DNA of 48,295 nucleotides, from assembly GCA_017626305.1 (NCBI GenBank), contig JAGAIW010000074.1, forward strand, positions 1-48,295, given 5' to 3'. The number at the start of each line of letters is the position of its first letter. Within the stretch, counting starts at the first letter, position 1. The position numbers were made by a program, and so were the translations under genes. The notes under the pieces are model-generated. The model worked only from the letters and a program-made list of their open reading frames with translations, was not told the origin of the DNA and did not search any database. Shown here piece by piece: positions 1 through 8,976 of the stretch. The DNA comes from Clostridia bacterium. GTDB taxonomy: Bacteria > Bacillota > Clostridia > Christensenellales > Borkfalkiaceae.

Positions 1-18
1 AACCCCAACGGGTACACC

Positions 19-46
19 AAAACACCCCTTGCGGGTGTTTTTTTTA
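19..46 (+). terminator. Rho-independent terminator of an upstream gene outside the window
   Basis: A 9-bp stem (AAAACACCC pairing with GGGTGTTTT, loop CTTGC) runs directly into a T tract. No gene in the window ends here, so it most likely closes a + strand gene left of base 1. Confidence 0.75.
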
Positions 47-49
47 TTC

Positions 50-260
50 AAACCAAAAGGTTTGGTTTGTAATTTTGCCGTAAGTAAAGATGCTATCGCC
101 ATAAGGCGTATGGTATCATTCGGTTTGATTACATACAAATCTACCGAATGGATTTTATACCGCTTTGCGGATTTCATACACGCTTTGCCGTGATTGCGAT
201 AAGATGGGCTTGAACGGCATTTTTACTCACGTGTAAAAATGCGCAAATAATACCGTTGCA
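50..260. repeat. Structured non-coding region with imperfect inverted repeats
   Basis: This gene-free stretch upstream of the GH123 gene holds a small hairpin (CAAACC/GGTTTG near 50-65). It also holds a larger imperfect palindrome at about 103-166, where GGTATCATTCGGT is mirrored by ACCGAATGGATTTTATACC. Short GC-rich mini-palindromes (CCGCTTTGCGG, CACGCTTTGCCGTG) follow. From memory, stepwise hairpins of this style occur as dispersed intergenic repeats in gut Clostridia, but copy number cannot be seen in one window. The 101-codon minus-strand ORF crossing it looks fortuitous. Confidence 0.4.
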
Positions 261-277
261 TTTGCTTGCTTTTTCTT

Positions 278-305
278 TTGAGTTGTTGTACAATAATACT
301 ATAAC
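278..305 (+). promoter_or_regulatory. Promoter of the GH123 gene
   Basis: TTGAGT at 278-283 and TATAAC at 300-305 are separated by 16 bp. They lie about 30 bp upstream of the ATG at 336, which has AGGAG at 325-329. Confidence 0.55.
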
Positions 306-335
306 AACGCCGAAAAAGGACGATAGGAGAACGGT

Positions 336-1982
336 ATGAAAAAACAAAAAATTGAAATCAAGGCGATTAGCGCCGTAGAAAAGGTGTTGGCGTACAAAAC
401 CCCTAAAAACGAAGAATACGCGGGCGTCTGTTTGACGAATTCCCGCTACAACTTCCAAGTGGCTTTGCGTGTACAACAACGTTTGTTACAATGTAAAATC
501 AAAGCGGAAAGCGATTTGGGTGAATACATACAGGTACGCGAAGTGCAAACCGTGCCCGTCAATTACGCGTTTAGCGAATGTTTGCCCGAAGATAAAGACG
601 TCATTTCTAAAAAAGCGGGCGCGTATCCCGATTTGCTTGTGCCTTTGCGTGAAATGGGTTTTTCCTTGCTTTCTGAGCAATGGAAAGCCTTTTATATCAC
701 CGTTACGGCAAACGACGGCAAGCTGCCCGCCGGTCGTCATGAACTCCGTATTTTATTGACGAATAACGCAGGGGAAGTACTCGCCAAGACCACTTACGTT
801 TTAGAAGTGCTTTCCGACGAGCTGCCCAAGCTCCCGATATTCAACTGTAACTGGATGCATTACGACAGTATTTCTCATTGGTATCAAGTACCCGTTTGGT
901 CGGAAGAATTTAACAAAATCACCGATACGTATATCCAAAATTTGGTAAATCACGGCGGAAACGTGGCGTTCGTGCCGTTATTTACGCCGCCCTTAGACAC
1001 CGCCGTTGGCGCGGAAAGAAAAACCGTTCAGCTGGTTGGGGTAACGGTGAATGACGGAGAGTATATTTTTGATTTTGAGCCCGTTAAGGCGTTTATCCGC
1101 CGCGCGCAAAATCTCGGTATGGAATATTTTGAACTTTCTCACCTGTTTACACAATGGGGCGGTACGGCTTGCCCGAAAATTATGGCGAACGTAGACGGGG
1201 AAGAAAAGCGTATTTTCGGTTGGGATACGCCGTCTATCGGCGACGAATACGTTGCTTTTTTAAAGGCGTTCTTACCTGCTCTTATGACGGTTTTGGACGA
1301 GCTTGGCGTTCGGGAAAAGACGTTCGTGCACTTGACGGACGAACCGAATACCGCGCATATCGAACAGTATGCTAAGCTCAACGCTATCGTGCGCTCGTTG
1401 GTGGGCGATACCGTCGTTATGGACGCGTTGAGTCATTATGAATTCCACGAAAGGGGATTAGTCCCCATGCCCGTCGTAGATACGGGTTCGTACGATCAAT
1501 GGGCGGGCAAGTGTGACAATTTCGCCGTGTACTATTGTTGCGGAACGGGCAAAGGACGTAGTAACCGTTTTATCGTTATGCCTGCGCTCCGTACCCGTAT
1601 TTTAGGTTTTCAAGTATACAATGCAGGCTCGGCAGGGTTCTTGCATTGGGGATATAACTTCTGGAATGCGCAATATTCCTTAGCACAAATCAATCCCTTT
1701 GTGGACAACGACGCGCTTGGCGCATTCCCCGCCGGCGACGGATTTTTGGTGTACCCGGGCGAAGACGGACCTATGGATTCCATTCGCAACGAGCTCATGA
1801 GCGACGCTTGGCAGGACTATCGTTTGGCGTTGCTTGCCGAAAAATACGTAGGCAAAGCGGCAATTAAGAAGATTTTTGCCGATTATAAACTCCGCGGCAT
1901 GAACGTTTATCCCCATAGCGAAAAGAAGTTCTTGCAGGTTCGCGCAAGACTTATGCAAATCGTCAGCCAAAGAGAACTGTAA
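336..1982 (+). CDS. GH123-type beta-N-acetylgalactosaminidase (DUF4091 family), cytoplasmic
   Basis: The 548-residue protein resembles the GH123/DUF4091 family: an N-terminal beta-rich domain (about 1-160), then a TIM-barrel-like domain. GH123 enzymes release terminal beta-GalNAc from glycans by a substrate-assisted mechanism using an Asp-Glu pair. The likely pair here is D335-E336 in the motif VHLTDEPN at the end of a beta strand. Other family-like pieces are NCNWMHYDSIS near 170 and the C-terminal segment FLHWGYNFWN. No signal peptide is visible, so it probably acts in the cytoplasm on imported oligosaccharides. The gene is monocistronic, with its own promoter and a strong terminator. It fits the other GalNAc-directed enzymes in the window (GH20, GH109, GH112). 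The family call is fairly firm; the exact substrate is inferred. Confidence 0.8.
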   Translation: MKKQKIEIKAISAVEKVLAYKTPKNEEYAGVCLTNSRYNFQVALRVQQRLLQCKIKAESDLGEYIQVREVQTVPVNYAFSECLPEDKDVISKKAGAYPDLLVPLREMGFSLLSEQWKAFYITVTANDGKLPAGRHELRILLTNNAGEVLAKTTYVLEVLSDELPKLPIFNCNWMHYDSISHWYQVPVWSEEFNKITDTYIQNLVNHGGNVAFVPLFTPPLDTAVGAERKTVQLVGVTVNDGEYIFDFEPVKAFIRRAQNLGMEYFELSHLFTQWGGTACPKIMANVDGEEKRIFGWDTPSIGDEYVAFLKAFLPALMTVLDELGVREKTFVHLTDEPNTAHIEQYAKLNAIVRSLVGDTVVMDALSHYEFHERGLVPMPVVDTGSYDQWAGKCDNFAVYYCCGTGKGRSNRFIVMPALRTRILGFQVYNAGSAGFLHWGYNFWNAQYSLAQINPFVDNDALGAFPAGDGFLVYPGEDGPMDSIRNELMSDAWQDYRLALLAEKYVGKAAIKKIFADYKLRGMNVYPHSEKKFLQVRARLMQIVSQREL

Positions 1983-2001
1983 AGAAAAGAATATATTTTT
2001 A

Positions 2002-2037
2002 GCCCCCCCGAACGGCAACCGTTCGGGGGGTATTTTT
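2002..2037 (+). terminator. Rho-independent terminator after GH123
   Basis: A GC-rich stem (CCCCCCGAACGG and CCGTTCGGGGGG, loop CAA) is followed by TATTTTT. It separates the GH123 gene from the polysaccharide operon. Confidence 0.9.
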
Positions 2038-2088
2038 AGAATACGGGAGTGTATTTCTTTTTCCAAAGGAAAATATTTGATAAAAGCG

Positions 2089-2117
2089 TTGACAAACGGC
2101 GGATATGGTGATATAAT
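2089..2117 (+). promoter_or_regulatory. Promoter of the polysaccharide operon
   Basis: TTGACA at 2089-2094 and TATAAT at 2112-2117 are separated by exactly 17 bp, a perfect consensus. It is the only convincing promoter before the gene run 2220-20829. The leader to the first start codon is about 95 nt and contains a 7-bp hairpin at 2146-2165 (ACGCCGA/TCGGCGT). Confidence 0.85.
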
Positions 2118-2219
2118 ATAGTAAGTAAATCAAGCGCAAAACGTCAGACGCCGACGGTTCGGCGTATATTTTCGCGTTTTTGAAACTTGCCTAAAAAACA
2201 GGTTGTTACGAAGGAATTT

Positions 2220-4136
2220 ATGAAAAAAGCAAAAACCACAAAACTCAAAAACAGAATTCTCTTAATTTTGCTTGATATCGTGGCGGTGTTGTGCGCCGCC
2301 GTTTTGGCGTATTTTTCTACGAAGTTTGATTTGACTGCCCCGTCTATTCCTTCGTACGTTTACTGGGTGTGGCTGGGCGCAAATATCGTCCTTGCTATCG
2401 CGGTATTCGCCGTTTTCGGTCTATACTCGTTGGTGTTCAAATCTGCCAGCGTGTTAGACTTTTTCAAAATCGTTATCTCGTCGGTTACGATCGGCGCGGC
2501 AAACGTCGTATTTGCCATCGTTACCGAACGCGCGTATATCGACGTAGCGACATCCTTCGTGTACATGGTAACCCTTGCCATTATCGTCGGCGTTATCCGT
2601 TTTTCCGAGCGGATTATCGCCGCTATGAAATATTCCTTGGGGAACAACTTCGCACCTAAAAAACGTATCATGATCGTGGGCGGCGGCGACGCGGCGATTT
2701 CCCTTTTGAAAGAAATGCAATCGTCCGATAAAATCAACGTGCGTCCCGTTTGTATCGTAGACGACGACCCTGCCAAGAAAGGGGATATTATCGCAGGGGT
2801 GCGCGTTGTCGGTACGACGGCGGAAATTGAAACGTTTGCCAAAAAATTCATGGTAGAAGAAATCTTTATCGCCATTCCGTCGGCAAGCAAGAAACGGGTG
2901 AGTGAAATCGTCAAGCGCTGTCAAAGCGCGGGCTGTTCGGTAAAAATACTCCCTGGGATTTATCAATTCGTTTCGGGACAAATTACCGTTTCGCAATTTC
3001 GTGACGTGGACGTACAAGACCTTTTGGGGCGCGACCCCGTTCAGGTTAACCTTGACGAAATTATGGGCTATATCGAAGAGAAGGTCGTACTGGTTACGGG
3101 CGGCGGCGGTTCTATCGGCAGCGAGCTTTGTCGGCAGATTGCCACGCATAATCCCAAAACGCTGATTATTCTCGACATTTACGAAAACAACGCGTATGAA
3201 ATTGAACAGGAACTCAAAAGAAGAGATCCTGACCTGCGATTGCTTACGTTAATCGCCAGCGTACGCGACTCCAAGAAAATGCGGGACGTATTCCAAAGAT
3301 ACCATCCGCAAATCGTTTTCCACGCGGCTGCGCATAAGCACGTGCCTTTAATGGAAACCAGCCCCAACGAAGCGGTAAAAAATAACGTGTACGGTACGTG
3401 GAACGTAGCCAAATGCGCCGACGAATTCGGCGTGGAAACGTTCGTGCAAATTTCCACCGATAAAGCGGTGAACCCCACCAACATTATGGGCGCGACCAAG
3501 CGTATTTGCGAAATGATCGTGCAAACGATCGGTAAGCGCAGTAAAAACACCAAGTTCGTTGCGGTGCGGTTTGGAAACGTGCTCGGCTCGAACGGGTCGG
3601 TTATTCCGCTGTTTAAAAAGCAAATTGCCGACGGCGGACCTGTAACGGTCACGCATAAGGATATCATACGGTATTTTATGACGATTCCCGAAGCCGTTTC
3701 GCTCGTTTTGCAAGCAGGGGCGTATGCCAAGGGCGGACAAATCTTCGTGCTGGACATGGGCGAGCCCGTCCGCATTTACGATTTGGCGTATAACCTGATC
3801 AAGCTTTCGGGGTTCGAGCCCAACGTCGATATTGATATCGTATGCACGGGCTTACGACCCGGTGAAAAGCTGTATGAAGAACGGCTTATGGAAGAAGAAG
3901 GATTGACCAAAACGCCCAACGGCATGATCAATATCGCCAAGCCTATTCCGTTAAACGAAACGCGGTTTTGGTCGACTTTGGAACAGCTTTGCGACGAAGC
4001 GTATGCGGAAACGGACGACATGAAACGTTCGGTGAAAAAGCTCGTGCCCACCTATATCATTGACAAGCGCGATTCGGTGGCGGAAGCCCTGCGCGTTGCA
4101 AAAACAAAAAAAACAAAAGAAAAGGAAATAGAGTAA
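2220..4136 (+). CDS. Membrane-bound NDP-sugar 4,6-dehydratase (PglF/CapD/FlaA1 family)
   Basis: A 638-residue polysaccharide-biosynthesis protein. Four hydrophobic segments (about residues 10-140) precede a first Rossmann-like domain (IMIVGGGDAA near 156). The catalytic short-chain-dehydrogenase domain follows, with nucleotide-binding GGGGSIGSE near 295. This family has TDK in place of the usual catalytic tyrosine; here STDKAVNPTN lies near 412, followed by MGATKR. Long members of this family convert UDP-GlcNAc to the 4-keto-6-deoxy sugar at the membrane. The aminotransferase and the phosphosugar transferase follow at once, as in pgl-type loci, so it should make the precursor of the first sugar. 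An ORF start at TTG 2187 lacks a ribosome site, while ATG 2220 has AAGGAA just upstream, so I prefer 2220. This is the first gene of the operon. Confidence 0.88.
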   Translation: MKKAKTTKLKNRILLILLDIVAVLCAAVLAYFSTKFDLTAPSIPSYVYWVWLGANIVLAIAVFAVFGLYSLVFKSASVLDFFKIVISSVTIGAANVVFAIVTERAYIDVATSFVYMVTLAIIVGVIRFSERIIAAMKYSLGNNFAPKKRIMIVGGGDAAISLLKEMQSSDKINVRPVCIVDDDPAKKGDIIAGVRVVGTTAEIETFAKKFMVEEIFIAIPSASKKRVSEIVKRCQSAGCSVKILPGIYQFVSGQITVSQFRDVDVQDLLGRDPVQVNLDEIMGYIEEKVVLVTGGGGSIGSELCRQIATHNPKTLIILDIYENNAYEIEQELKRRDPDLRLLTLIASVRDSKKMRDVFQRYHPQIVFHAAAHKHVPLMETSPNEAVKNNVYGTWNVAKCADEFGVETFVQISTDKAVNPTNIMGATKRICEMIVQTIGKRSKNTKFVAVRFGNVLGSNGSVIPLFKKQIADGGPVTVTHKDIIRYFMTIPEAVSLVLQAGAYAKGGQIFVLDMGEPVRIYDLAYNLIKLSGFEPNVDIDIVCTGLRPGEKLYEERLMEEEGLTKTPNGMINIAKPIPLNETRFWSTLEQLCDEAYAETDDMKRSVKKLVPTYIIDKRDSVAEALRVAKTKKTKEKEIE

Positions 4137-4148
4137 CGGGAACGCAAT

Positions 4149-5357
4149 ATGTGTAAGAGAATTGAGTTCTCTCCGCCGGATATATCCGAAACGGAGATAA
4201 GAGAAGTCGTAGACGCCCTGCAATCGGGTTGGATTACGACAGGTCCTAAAACCAAAGAGTTGGAAAGACGGGTGGCGGCTTACTGCGGCGTTAATCGCGC
4301 GGTGTGCTTAAATTCGCAAACGGCTTGCGCGGAGCTTGCGCTGAGAGTGCTTGGCGTCGGCGAAGGCGACGAAGTCATTACTTCCGCTTATACGTATACG
4401 GCTTCGGCGTCGGTTATTTGCCACGTCGGAGCTATTCCTGTTTTAGTGGACGTACAAGAAAACGGCTACGAAATGGACTACGACAAGCTTGCGGCGGCAA
4501 TTACGCCGCGTACGAAGGCGATTATTCCCGTCGACCTTGGCGGCGTGCCTTGCGATTATGAAAAGCTGTTTGCTATCGTGGAAAGCAAGAAAGCGCTGTT
4601 TACTCCCAACTCCAAAATACAAAAAGCGTTGGGCAGAGTGGCGATTATGGCGGACACGGCGCACGCGTTTGGGGCAAGCTACAACGGCAAGCCTGTCGGG
4701 TGTATCGCGGACTTTTCGTCCTTTTCTTTCCATGCGGTGAAGAATTTGACGACGGCGGAAGGCGGCGCGCTGACTTGGAGAACGATAGAAGGGATAGACG
4801 ACGAAGAAATTTATCACCATTTACAGCTGCTTTCGTTGCACGGACAGTCCAAAGACGCTTTGGCGAAAACGCAGCTTGGCGCGTGGGAATACGACATTGT
4901 CGGAACTTGGTATAAATGCAATATGACGGACGTGGCGGCGGCAATGGGCTTGGCGCAGCTTTCTCGTTATGCGGCTATGCTGGAAAGAAGAAAGGCGATT
5001 ATTCAAACGTACGATAAAGCGTTAAAGCCGCTTGGCGTGCAGGTGTTGGAACATTACACGAACGCATGGCAATCTTCGGGACATTTGTACCTTACGAGAG
5101 TGCCGAATATCACGATTGAACAACGAAACGAGATTATTGTGAAAATGGCAGAACGCGGCGTGGCGTGCAACGTGCATTATAAGCCGTTGCCCATGCATAC
5201 GGCGTATAAAAACTTGGGCTTTTCCATTACCGATTATCCCAACGCTTACGCGCAGTTTTGTAGCGAAATCACTTTGCCGTTGCATACTTGTCTTACGGAC
5301 GACGACGTCGATTACGTGATTAAAACGTACGTGGATATTTTACGGGAGTACGTATAA
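4149..5357 (+). CDS. DegT/DnrJ/EryC1/StrS sugar aminotransferase (PglE/WcfR-like)
   Basis: A 402-residue PLP enzyme of the DegT family. The internal aldimine lysine is K198 in SFHAVKNLTTAEGG, the PLP-phosphate region is around NSQTACAELA (residues 55-64), and the aspartate of MADTAHAFGA lies near 169. Such enzymes aminate C4 of the UDP-4-keto-6-deoxy-HexNAc made by a PglF-type dehydratase. The product would be a 2-acetamido-4-amino-2,4,6-trideoxyhexose. The gene sits 12 bp after the dehydratase and abuts the phosphosugar transferase, the same order of functions as pglF-pglE-pglC. No PglD-type acetyltransferase lies next to it, so the 4-amino group may stay free. The sugar product is inferred; the enzyme family is clear. 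Confidence 0.88.
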   Translation: MCKRIEFSPPDISETEIREVVDALQSGWITTGPKTKELERRVAAYCGVNRAVCLNSQTACAELALRVLGVGEGDEVITSAYTYTASASVICHVGAIPVLVDVQENGYEMDYDKLAAAITPRTKAIIPVDLGGVPCDYEKLFAIVESKKALFTPNSKIQKALGRVAIMADTAHAFGASYNGKPVGCIADFSSFSFHAVKNLTTAEGGALTWRTIEGIDDEEIYHHLQLLSLHGQSKDALAKTQLGAWEYDIVGTWYKCNMTDVAAAMGLAQLSRYAAMLERRKAIIQTYDKALKPLGVQVLEHYTNAWQSSGHLYLTRVPNITIEQRNEIIVKMAERGVACNVHYKPLPMHTAYKNLGFSITDYPNAYAQFCSEITLPLHTCLTDDDVDYVIKTYVDILREYV

Positions 5358-6047
5358 ATGCGGCTTATCAAATGGGAAAAACTCCCCGTCGAAATGCAGA
5401 CGGACGAAGTGAAAAAATATTATGATATTTTACGCAAAAAGCGTTGCGCGCTCTTTTTTAAGCGTGCGTTTGATATCGTCGTTTCGCTGCTTATGCTTAT
5501 CGTGCTTTCGCCCGTTTTTCTCATTTTAGCGATTGCCATTAAGCTGGATTCCAAAGGCCCTGTGTTTTATCGGCAGCTCCGCGTAACGCAGTACGGAAAA
5601 AGGTTTCGTATTTTCAAATTCCGTACCATGGTGCAAAACGCCGACAAAATCGGCACGCACGTTACCGTGAAAGGGGACAGCCGTATCACCAAAGTAGGGA
5701 AATTTATCCGCAAATGCCGTTTGGACGAAATTTGTCAACTGATTGACGTATTCCGCGGTACAATGACGTTTGTGGGCACTCGCCCCGAAGCCGTCAAATA
5801 CGTAGACGCTTACACGCCTGAAATGATGGCGACGCTGTTATTGCCCGCAGGGGTTACGTCGGAAGCGAGTATTTTGTATAAAGACGAAGATAAATTGTTG
5901 GAACAGGCGGAAGACGTCGATAAAGCGTACGTCGAAGAAGTTTTGCCCGAAAAGATGAAATATAATCTTGCCGCCATAGAAAAATTCGGGTTTTGGCGGG
6001 ATATCGGGATTATGTTCCGCACGGTGTTTGCCGTTTTGAAAAAATAA
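5358..6047 (+). CDS. Initiating polyprenyl-phosphate phosphosugar transferase (PglC/WcaJ C-terminal type)
   Basis: A 229-residue sugar transferase with a single hydrophobic re-entrant helix at about 38-62 (SLLMLIVLSPVFLILAIAI). The conserved core follows: KFRTM at 87-91, DSRITKVGKFIRK, the catalytic pair D123-E124 in RLDEICQL, and FVGTRPE near 138-144. Enzymes of this small monotopic class move phospho-sugar from a UDP-sugar to undecaprenyl phosphate on the inner face of the membrane and so start each repeat unit. The start codon follows the upstream stop directly and has GGGAG 10 bp before it. The substrate is probably the amino-trideoxy sugar made by the two preceding gene products. Confidence 0.9.
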   Translation: MRLIKWEKLPVEMQTDEVKKYYDILRKKRCALFFKRAFDIVVSLLMLIVLSPVFLILAIAIKLDSKGPVFYRQLRVTQYGKRFRIFKFRTMVQNADKIGTHVTVKGDSRITKVGKFIRKCRLDEICQLIDVFRGTMTFVGTRPEAVKYVDAYTPEMMATLLLPAGVTSEASILYKDEDKLLEQAEDVDKAYVEEVLPEKMKYNLAAIEKFGFWRDIGIMFRTVFAVLKK

Positions 6048-6064
6048 AAAAAAGGAGCGACGTT

Positions 6065-7075
6065 TTGACGGTTTCTTTCATTGTTATTGCCTATAATGAA
6101 GAACGGGCTTTGCCCGACCTGCTTGCGGATATCGCGGCGCAAACGTATCCAAAGGACAAAATGGAAATCGTCCTTGTCGACAGCGCGTCTACGGATAACA
6201 CCAAAGCGCTGATGCAGGCGTTTGCAAAAGCGCAAACGGGATATATCCGCGTACAGGTTTTGGACAATCCCAAGAAAAAACTGCCCTGCGGTTGGAACGT
6301 GGCGCTGGATCATTTGTCCGGCGAAATCGTTTTGCGTGTAGACGCGCACGCGCGTATTCCCCAAGATTTTGTGGAAAAGAACGTTAGGACGATAGAAAGC
6401 GGAGAAGATATTTGCGGCGGTATACGGCCTTGCCGCATTGAAAATAATACCGCGTGGGGAAGGGTGCTGTTGCAAACGGAAAATTCCTTGTTTGGCAGCA
6501 GTATCAATTCCAGTAGAAGAAGTGAAAAGAAATCGTACGTAAAAACGATATTCCATGCGGCGTATAAAAAAGAAGTGTTCGATAAAGTGGGGAAATATAA
6601 CGAAAATTTATTCCGCACCGAAGACAACGAAATGCACTACCGTATGCGTAAAGCGGGATATCAATTTTGCTACGACCCCGATATCTGCTCCTATCAATAC
6701 GCGAGAAGTTCGCTCAAACGTATGGTGAAACAAAAATACGGCAACGGGTACTGGATAGGGCTTACCATGGGCGTTTGCCCTAAGTGCTTTTCGCTGTACC
6801 ACTTTATCCCCTTGTGCTTTGTTTTGGGGATTTTGGCAACGACGGTTTTGGCGTTTTTGGGCATTTGGCAGCTTGCCGCGCTCATGTGGGGCGCATACGC
6901 GCTCTTCGCCGTAGCAAATACCGTTTTATCGCAAATAGCGGACGGGTTTAACGGTTTTGCCTTTTTAATGCCCTCCCTGTTTTTGGTTTTGCATATCAGC
7001 TACGGGATAGGTACGTTGTGGGGGCTTATCAAAATGCCGTTTTGGCTTAGAAAAATAAAAAGGAAAAGCAAATGA
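6065..7075 (+). CDS. Family 2 glycosyltransferase with C-terminal membrane helices
   Basis: A GT2 enzyme of 336 residues. It opens with the GT-A signature TVSFIVIAYNEERALPDLL and has VLVDSASTDNT near 37 and LRVDAHARIP (DxD-like VDAHA) near 95. A conserved FRTEDNEMHYRMRKAGY follows, then two or three hydrophobic segments after about residue 245. It should add a sugar to the lipid-linked repeat unit at the cytoplasmic face. The open frame reaches back to 5993, but that overlaps the previous gene. TTG at 6065 has AAAAGGAG 7-8 bp upstream and gives the expected N-terminus for the family, so I chose it. It overlaps the next gene by 4 bp. Confidence 0.85.
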   Translation: MTVSFIVIAYNEERALPDLLADIAAQTYPKDKMEIVLVDSASTDNTKALMQAFAKAQTGYIRVQVLDNPKKKLPCGWNVALDHLSGEIVLRVDAHARIPQDFVEKNVRTIESGEDICGGIRPCRIENNTAWGRVLLQTENSLFGSSINSSRRSEKKSYVKTIFHAAYKKEVFDKVGKYNENLFRTEDNEMHYRMRKAGYQFCYDPDICSYQYARSSLKRMVKQKYGNGYWIGLTMGVCPKCFSLYHFIPLCFVLGILATTVLAFLGIWQLAALMWGAYALFAVANTVLSQIADGFNGFAFLMPSLFLVLHISYGIGTLWGLIKMPFWLRKIKRKSK

Positions 7076-7896
7076 GAAAAGTGGGCGACGAGCAAATGAA
7101 AGAAATTCAGCTGAATATTCTTTCCGAGATTGATAAAATATGCGCGGAAAACCATTTCCGCTATTCCTTGGCGTTCGGTACGCTGCTTGGCGCGGTACGG
7201 CATAAAGGGTTTATCCCTTGGGACGACGATATCGATATCGCTATGCCAAGAACGGATTACGATAAATTTATCGAATATTGCAAAGCGCACGAAACGTCTT
7301 TCCGTTTGGTTGCAAATGAAACGGATAAGCGGTATATTTATTTGTTCGCCAAAGCTTGTGCAAGAAATACGGTAGTGGAAGAAAACGTCGGCAACCGTTA
7401 CGGCTGTGAGCTGGGGGTTTACGTGGATATTTTTCCCATAGACGGCTTGGGCGATACGGAAAAAGGAGCGCAAAAGGCGTTTGAAAAACAACGTTTTAAT
7501 CGAGAGTTGCTGGTGGCGGCAAACTGGAAAAGGTTTTCGCGTAGCAAATCCCGCTCTTGGGTGTACGAGCCCATTCGCTTTGCGTTTTATCTATTCAGTC
7601 GATTTATCAATCCTGTCAAGCGCATGAAAAAAATTGAAAAATACTATCGGGATATTCCGTTTGACGGGGTAAAGTACGCAGGCATTATGTGCGGCGCGTA
7701 CCGCGCAAAAGAAATTATGGGGCAAGATATTTTCACGGAAACGGTAGCGTTGCCGTTTGAGAATAGAACCTTTCAAGCGTTTAAGGAATACGATAGATAT
7801 CTTACGCATTTATACGGCGATTACATGACGCCGCCGCCCAAGGAAAAACAGGTAACGCATCACGATTTTACGGCGTATTATAAGGACGAAGAGTAA
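7072..7896 (+). CDS. LicD-family phosphotransferase
   Basis: This 274-residue protein has the LicD signature: [14 protein letters not shown] at 33-46 followed by PWDDDIDI (D51, D52, D53, D55), the acidic metal-binding cluster of this nucleotidyltransferase fold. Later family-like pieces are [13 protein letters not shown] and the C-terminal [17 protein letters not shown]. Known LicD proteins transfer phosphocholine from CDP-choline to cell-surface glycans; relatives transfer other CMP-activated phospho groups. The operon encodes a phosphonate pathway with a LicC-like nucleotidyltransferase domain, so this protein is a good candidate for moving CMP-activated hydroxyethylphosphonate onto the polymer. 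That role is inferred. The gene overlaps both neighbours (ATGA before, TAATG after). Confidence 0.87.
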   Translation: MRKVGDEQMKEIQLNILSEIDKICAENHFRYSLAFGTLLGAVRHKGFIPWDDDIDIAMPRTDYDKFIEYCKAHETSFRLVANETDKRYIYLFAKACARNTVVEENVGNRYGCELGVYVDIFPIDGLGDTEKGAQKAFEKQRFNRELLVAANWKRFSRSKSRSWVYEPIRFAFYLFSRFINPVKRMKKIEKYYRDIPFDGVKYAGIMCGAYRAKEIMGQDIFTETVALPFENRTFQAFKEYDRYLTHLYGDYMTPPPKEKQVTHHDFTAYYKDEE

Positions 7897-8957
7897 TGGT
7901 CATTTTGCATTTCGCAAGCATAAAAGACAATCCGTTTAACGGCGTTTGCGTCGTCGTGCCGCAGCATATTAAGGCGCAACAAAAGCTGGAAACGGTGGGC
8001 TTTATCAATCTTACCAACGTAAAAATAGACGGGGTAGAGAAACAGTTTTCCTATCAAAAGCCGTTTGCGTTTTCTAAGCTGTCCGCTCCGTTTGATAAAC
8101 CCGATTTGGTTGTTTTTCACGAAGCCTATCGAAAGGAATATTTGCAAATTTCCAAGGTGTTGAGAAGAGCGAAAATCCCGTATATTATCATTCCGCACGG
8201 AGAGCTTACTTTACAGGCGCAAAGAAAAAAACGTTTGAAAAAGACGGTGGCAAATATTTTGCTGTTTAACCGCTTTATCGGCGGCGCGAAAGCCGTACAA
8301 TGCTTATCTGAACGAGAGCTTGCAAACACTCGTTTCGGTAAAAAACGTTTCGTGGGTACAAACGGGATAGATATGCCGAAGACGGCAAAGCAAAGCTTTT
8401 CTTCCACGGGCGTGCATTTTGTCTATATCGGCAGGCTAGAAGTGGAAATAAAAGGCTTGGATATTCTTGCCGACGCCGTAGCCATGCAAAAAGAATTTTT
8501 GCGGGAAAATAGTTGCGTGGTGGATATGTACGGGCCTGATTATCAAGGTAGATTTGCGCGCGTGGAGAGCTTGATTGCTAAGCGGGATATCGGCGATATT
8601 TTGCGCTTGCATCGGGAAGTTACGGGCGAAGAGAAAGAACGAAAGCTTTTAGAAGGCGACGTATTTATACAAACGTCCCGTTCGGAAGGTATGCCGCTGG
8701 GGATATTAGAAGCTCTTTCTTACGGAATACCCTGTTTAATAACCAAAGGCACGACGCTTGCGGAAAAAGTAGAAAAAGCCGCGTCGGGTTGGGGCGCGGA
8801 AACGTCGGTATCGGGTGTTGCGTTGGCGTTAAAGCGTGCGGTAGAAGAAAAGGGTACGCTTGCGGAAAAATCCAAAAACGCGATAACGTACGTACAAAAA
8901 CATTTCACTTGGGATAAAATAGCAAAGGATACGTTAGAAATTTATAAGACGATTTGA
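7896..8957 (+). CDS. Family 4 glycosyltransferase (GT-B)
   Basis: A 353-residue GT4-type enzyme with an N-terminal acceptor domain beginning [18 protein letters not shown]. The donor domain begins with [19 protein letters not shown] near 170 and contains [20 protein letters not shown] near 255, the E-x7-E-type donor site. It should add one sugar of the repeat unit. The start overlaps the licD stop by one base (TAATG), which suggests translational coupling. The donor and acceptor cannot be read from sequence. Confidence 0.85.
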   Translation: MVILHFASIKDNPFNGVCVVVPQHIKAQQKLETVGFINLTNVKIDGVEKQFSYQKPFAFSKLSAPFDKPDLVVFHEAYRKEYLQISKVLRRAKIPYIIIPHGELTLQAQRKKRLKKTVANILLFNRFIGGAKAVQCLSERELANTRFGKKRFVGTNGIDMPKTAKQSFSSTGVHFVYIGRLEVEIKGLDILADAVAMQKEFLRENSCVVDMYGPDYQGRFARVESLIAKRDIGDILRLHREVTGEEKERKLLEGDVFIQTSRSEGMPLGILEALSYGIPCLITKGTTLAEKVEKAASGWGAETSVSGVALALKRAVEEKGTLAEKSKNAITYVQKHFTWDKIAKDTLEIYKTI

Positions 8958-8976
8958 AAATGTATAGGATAAGCGT

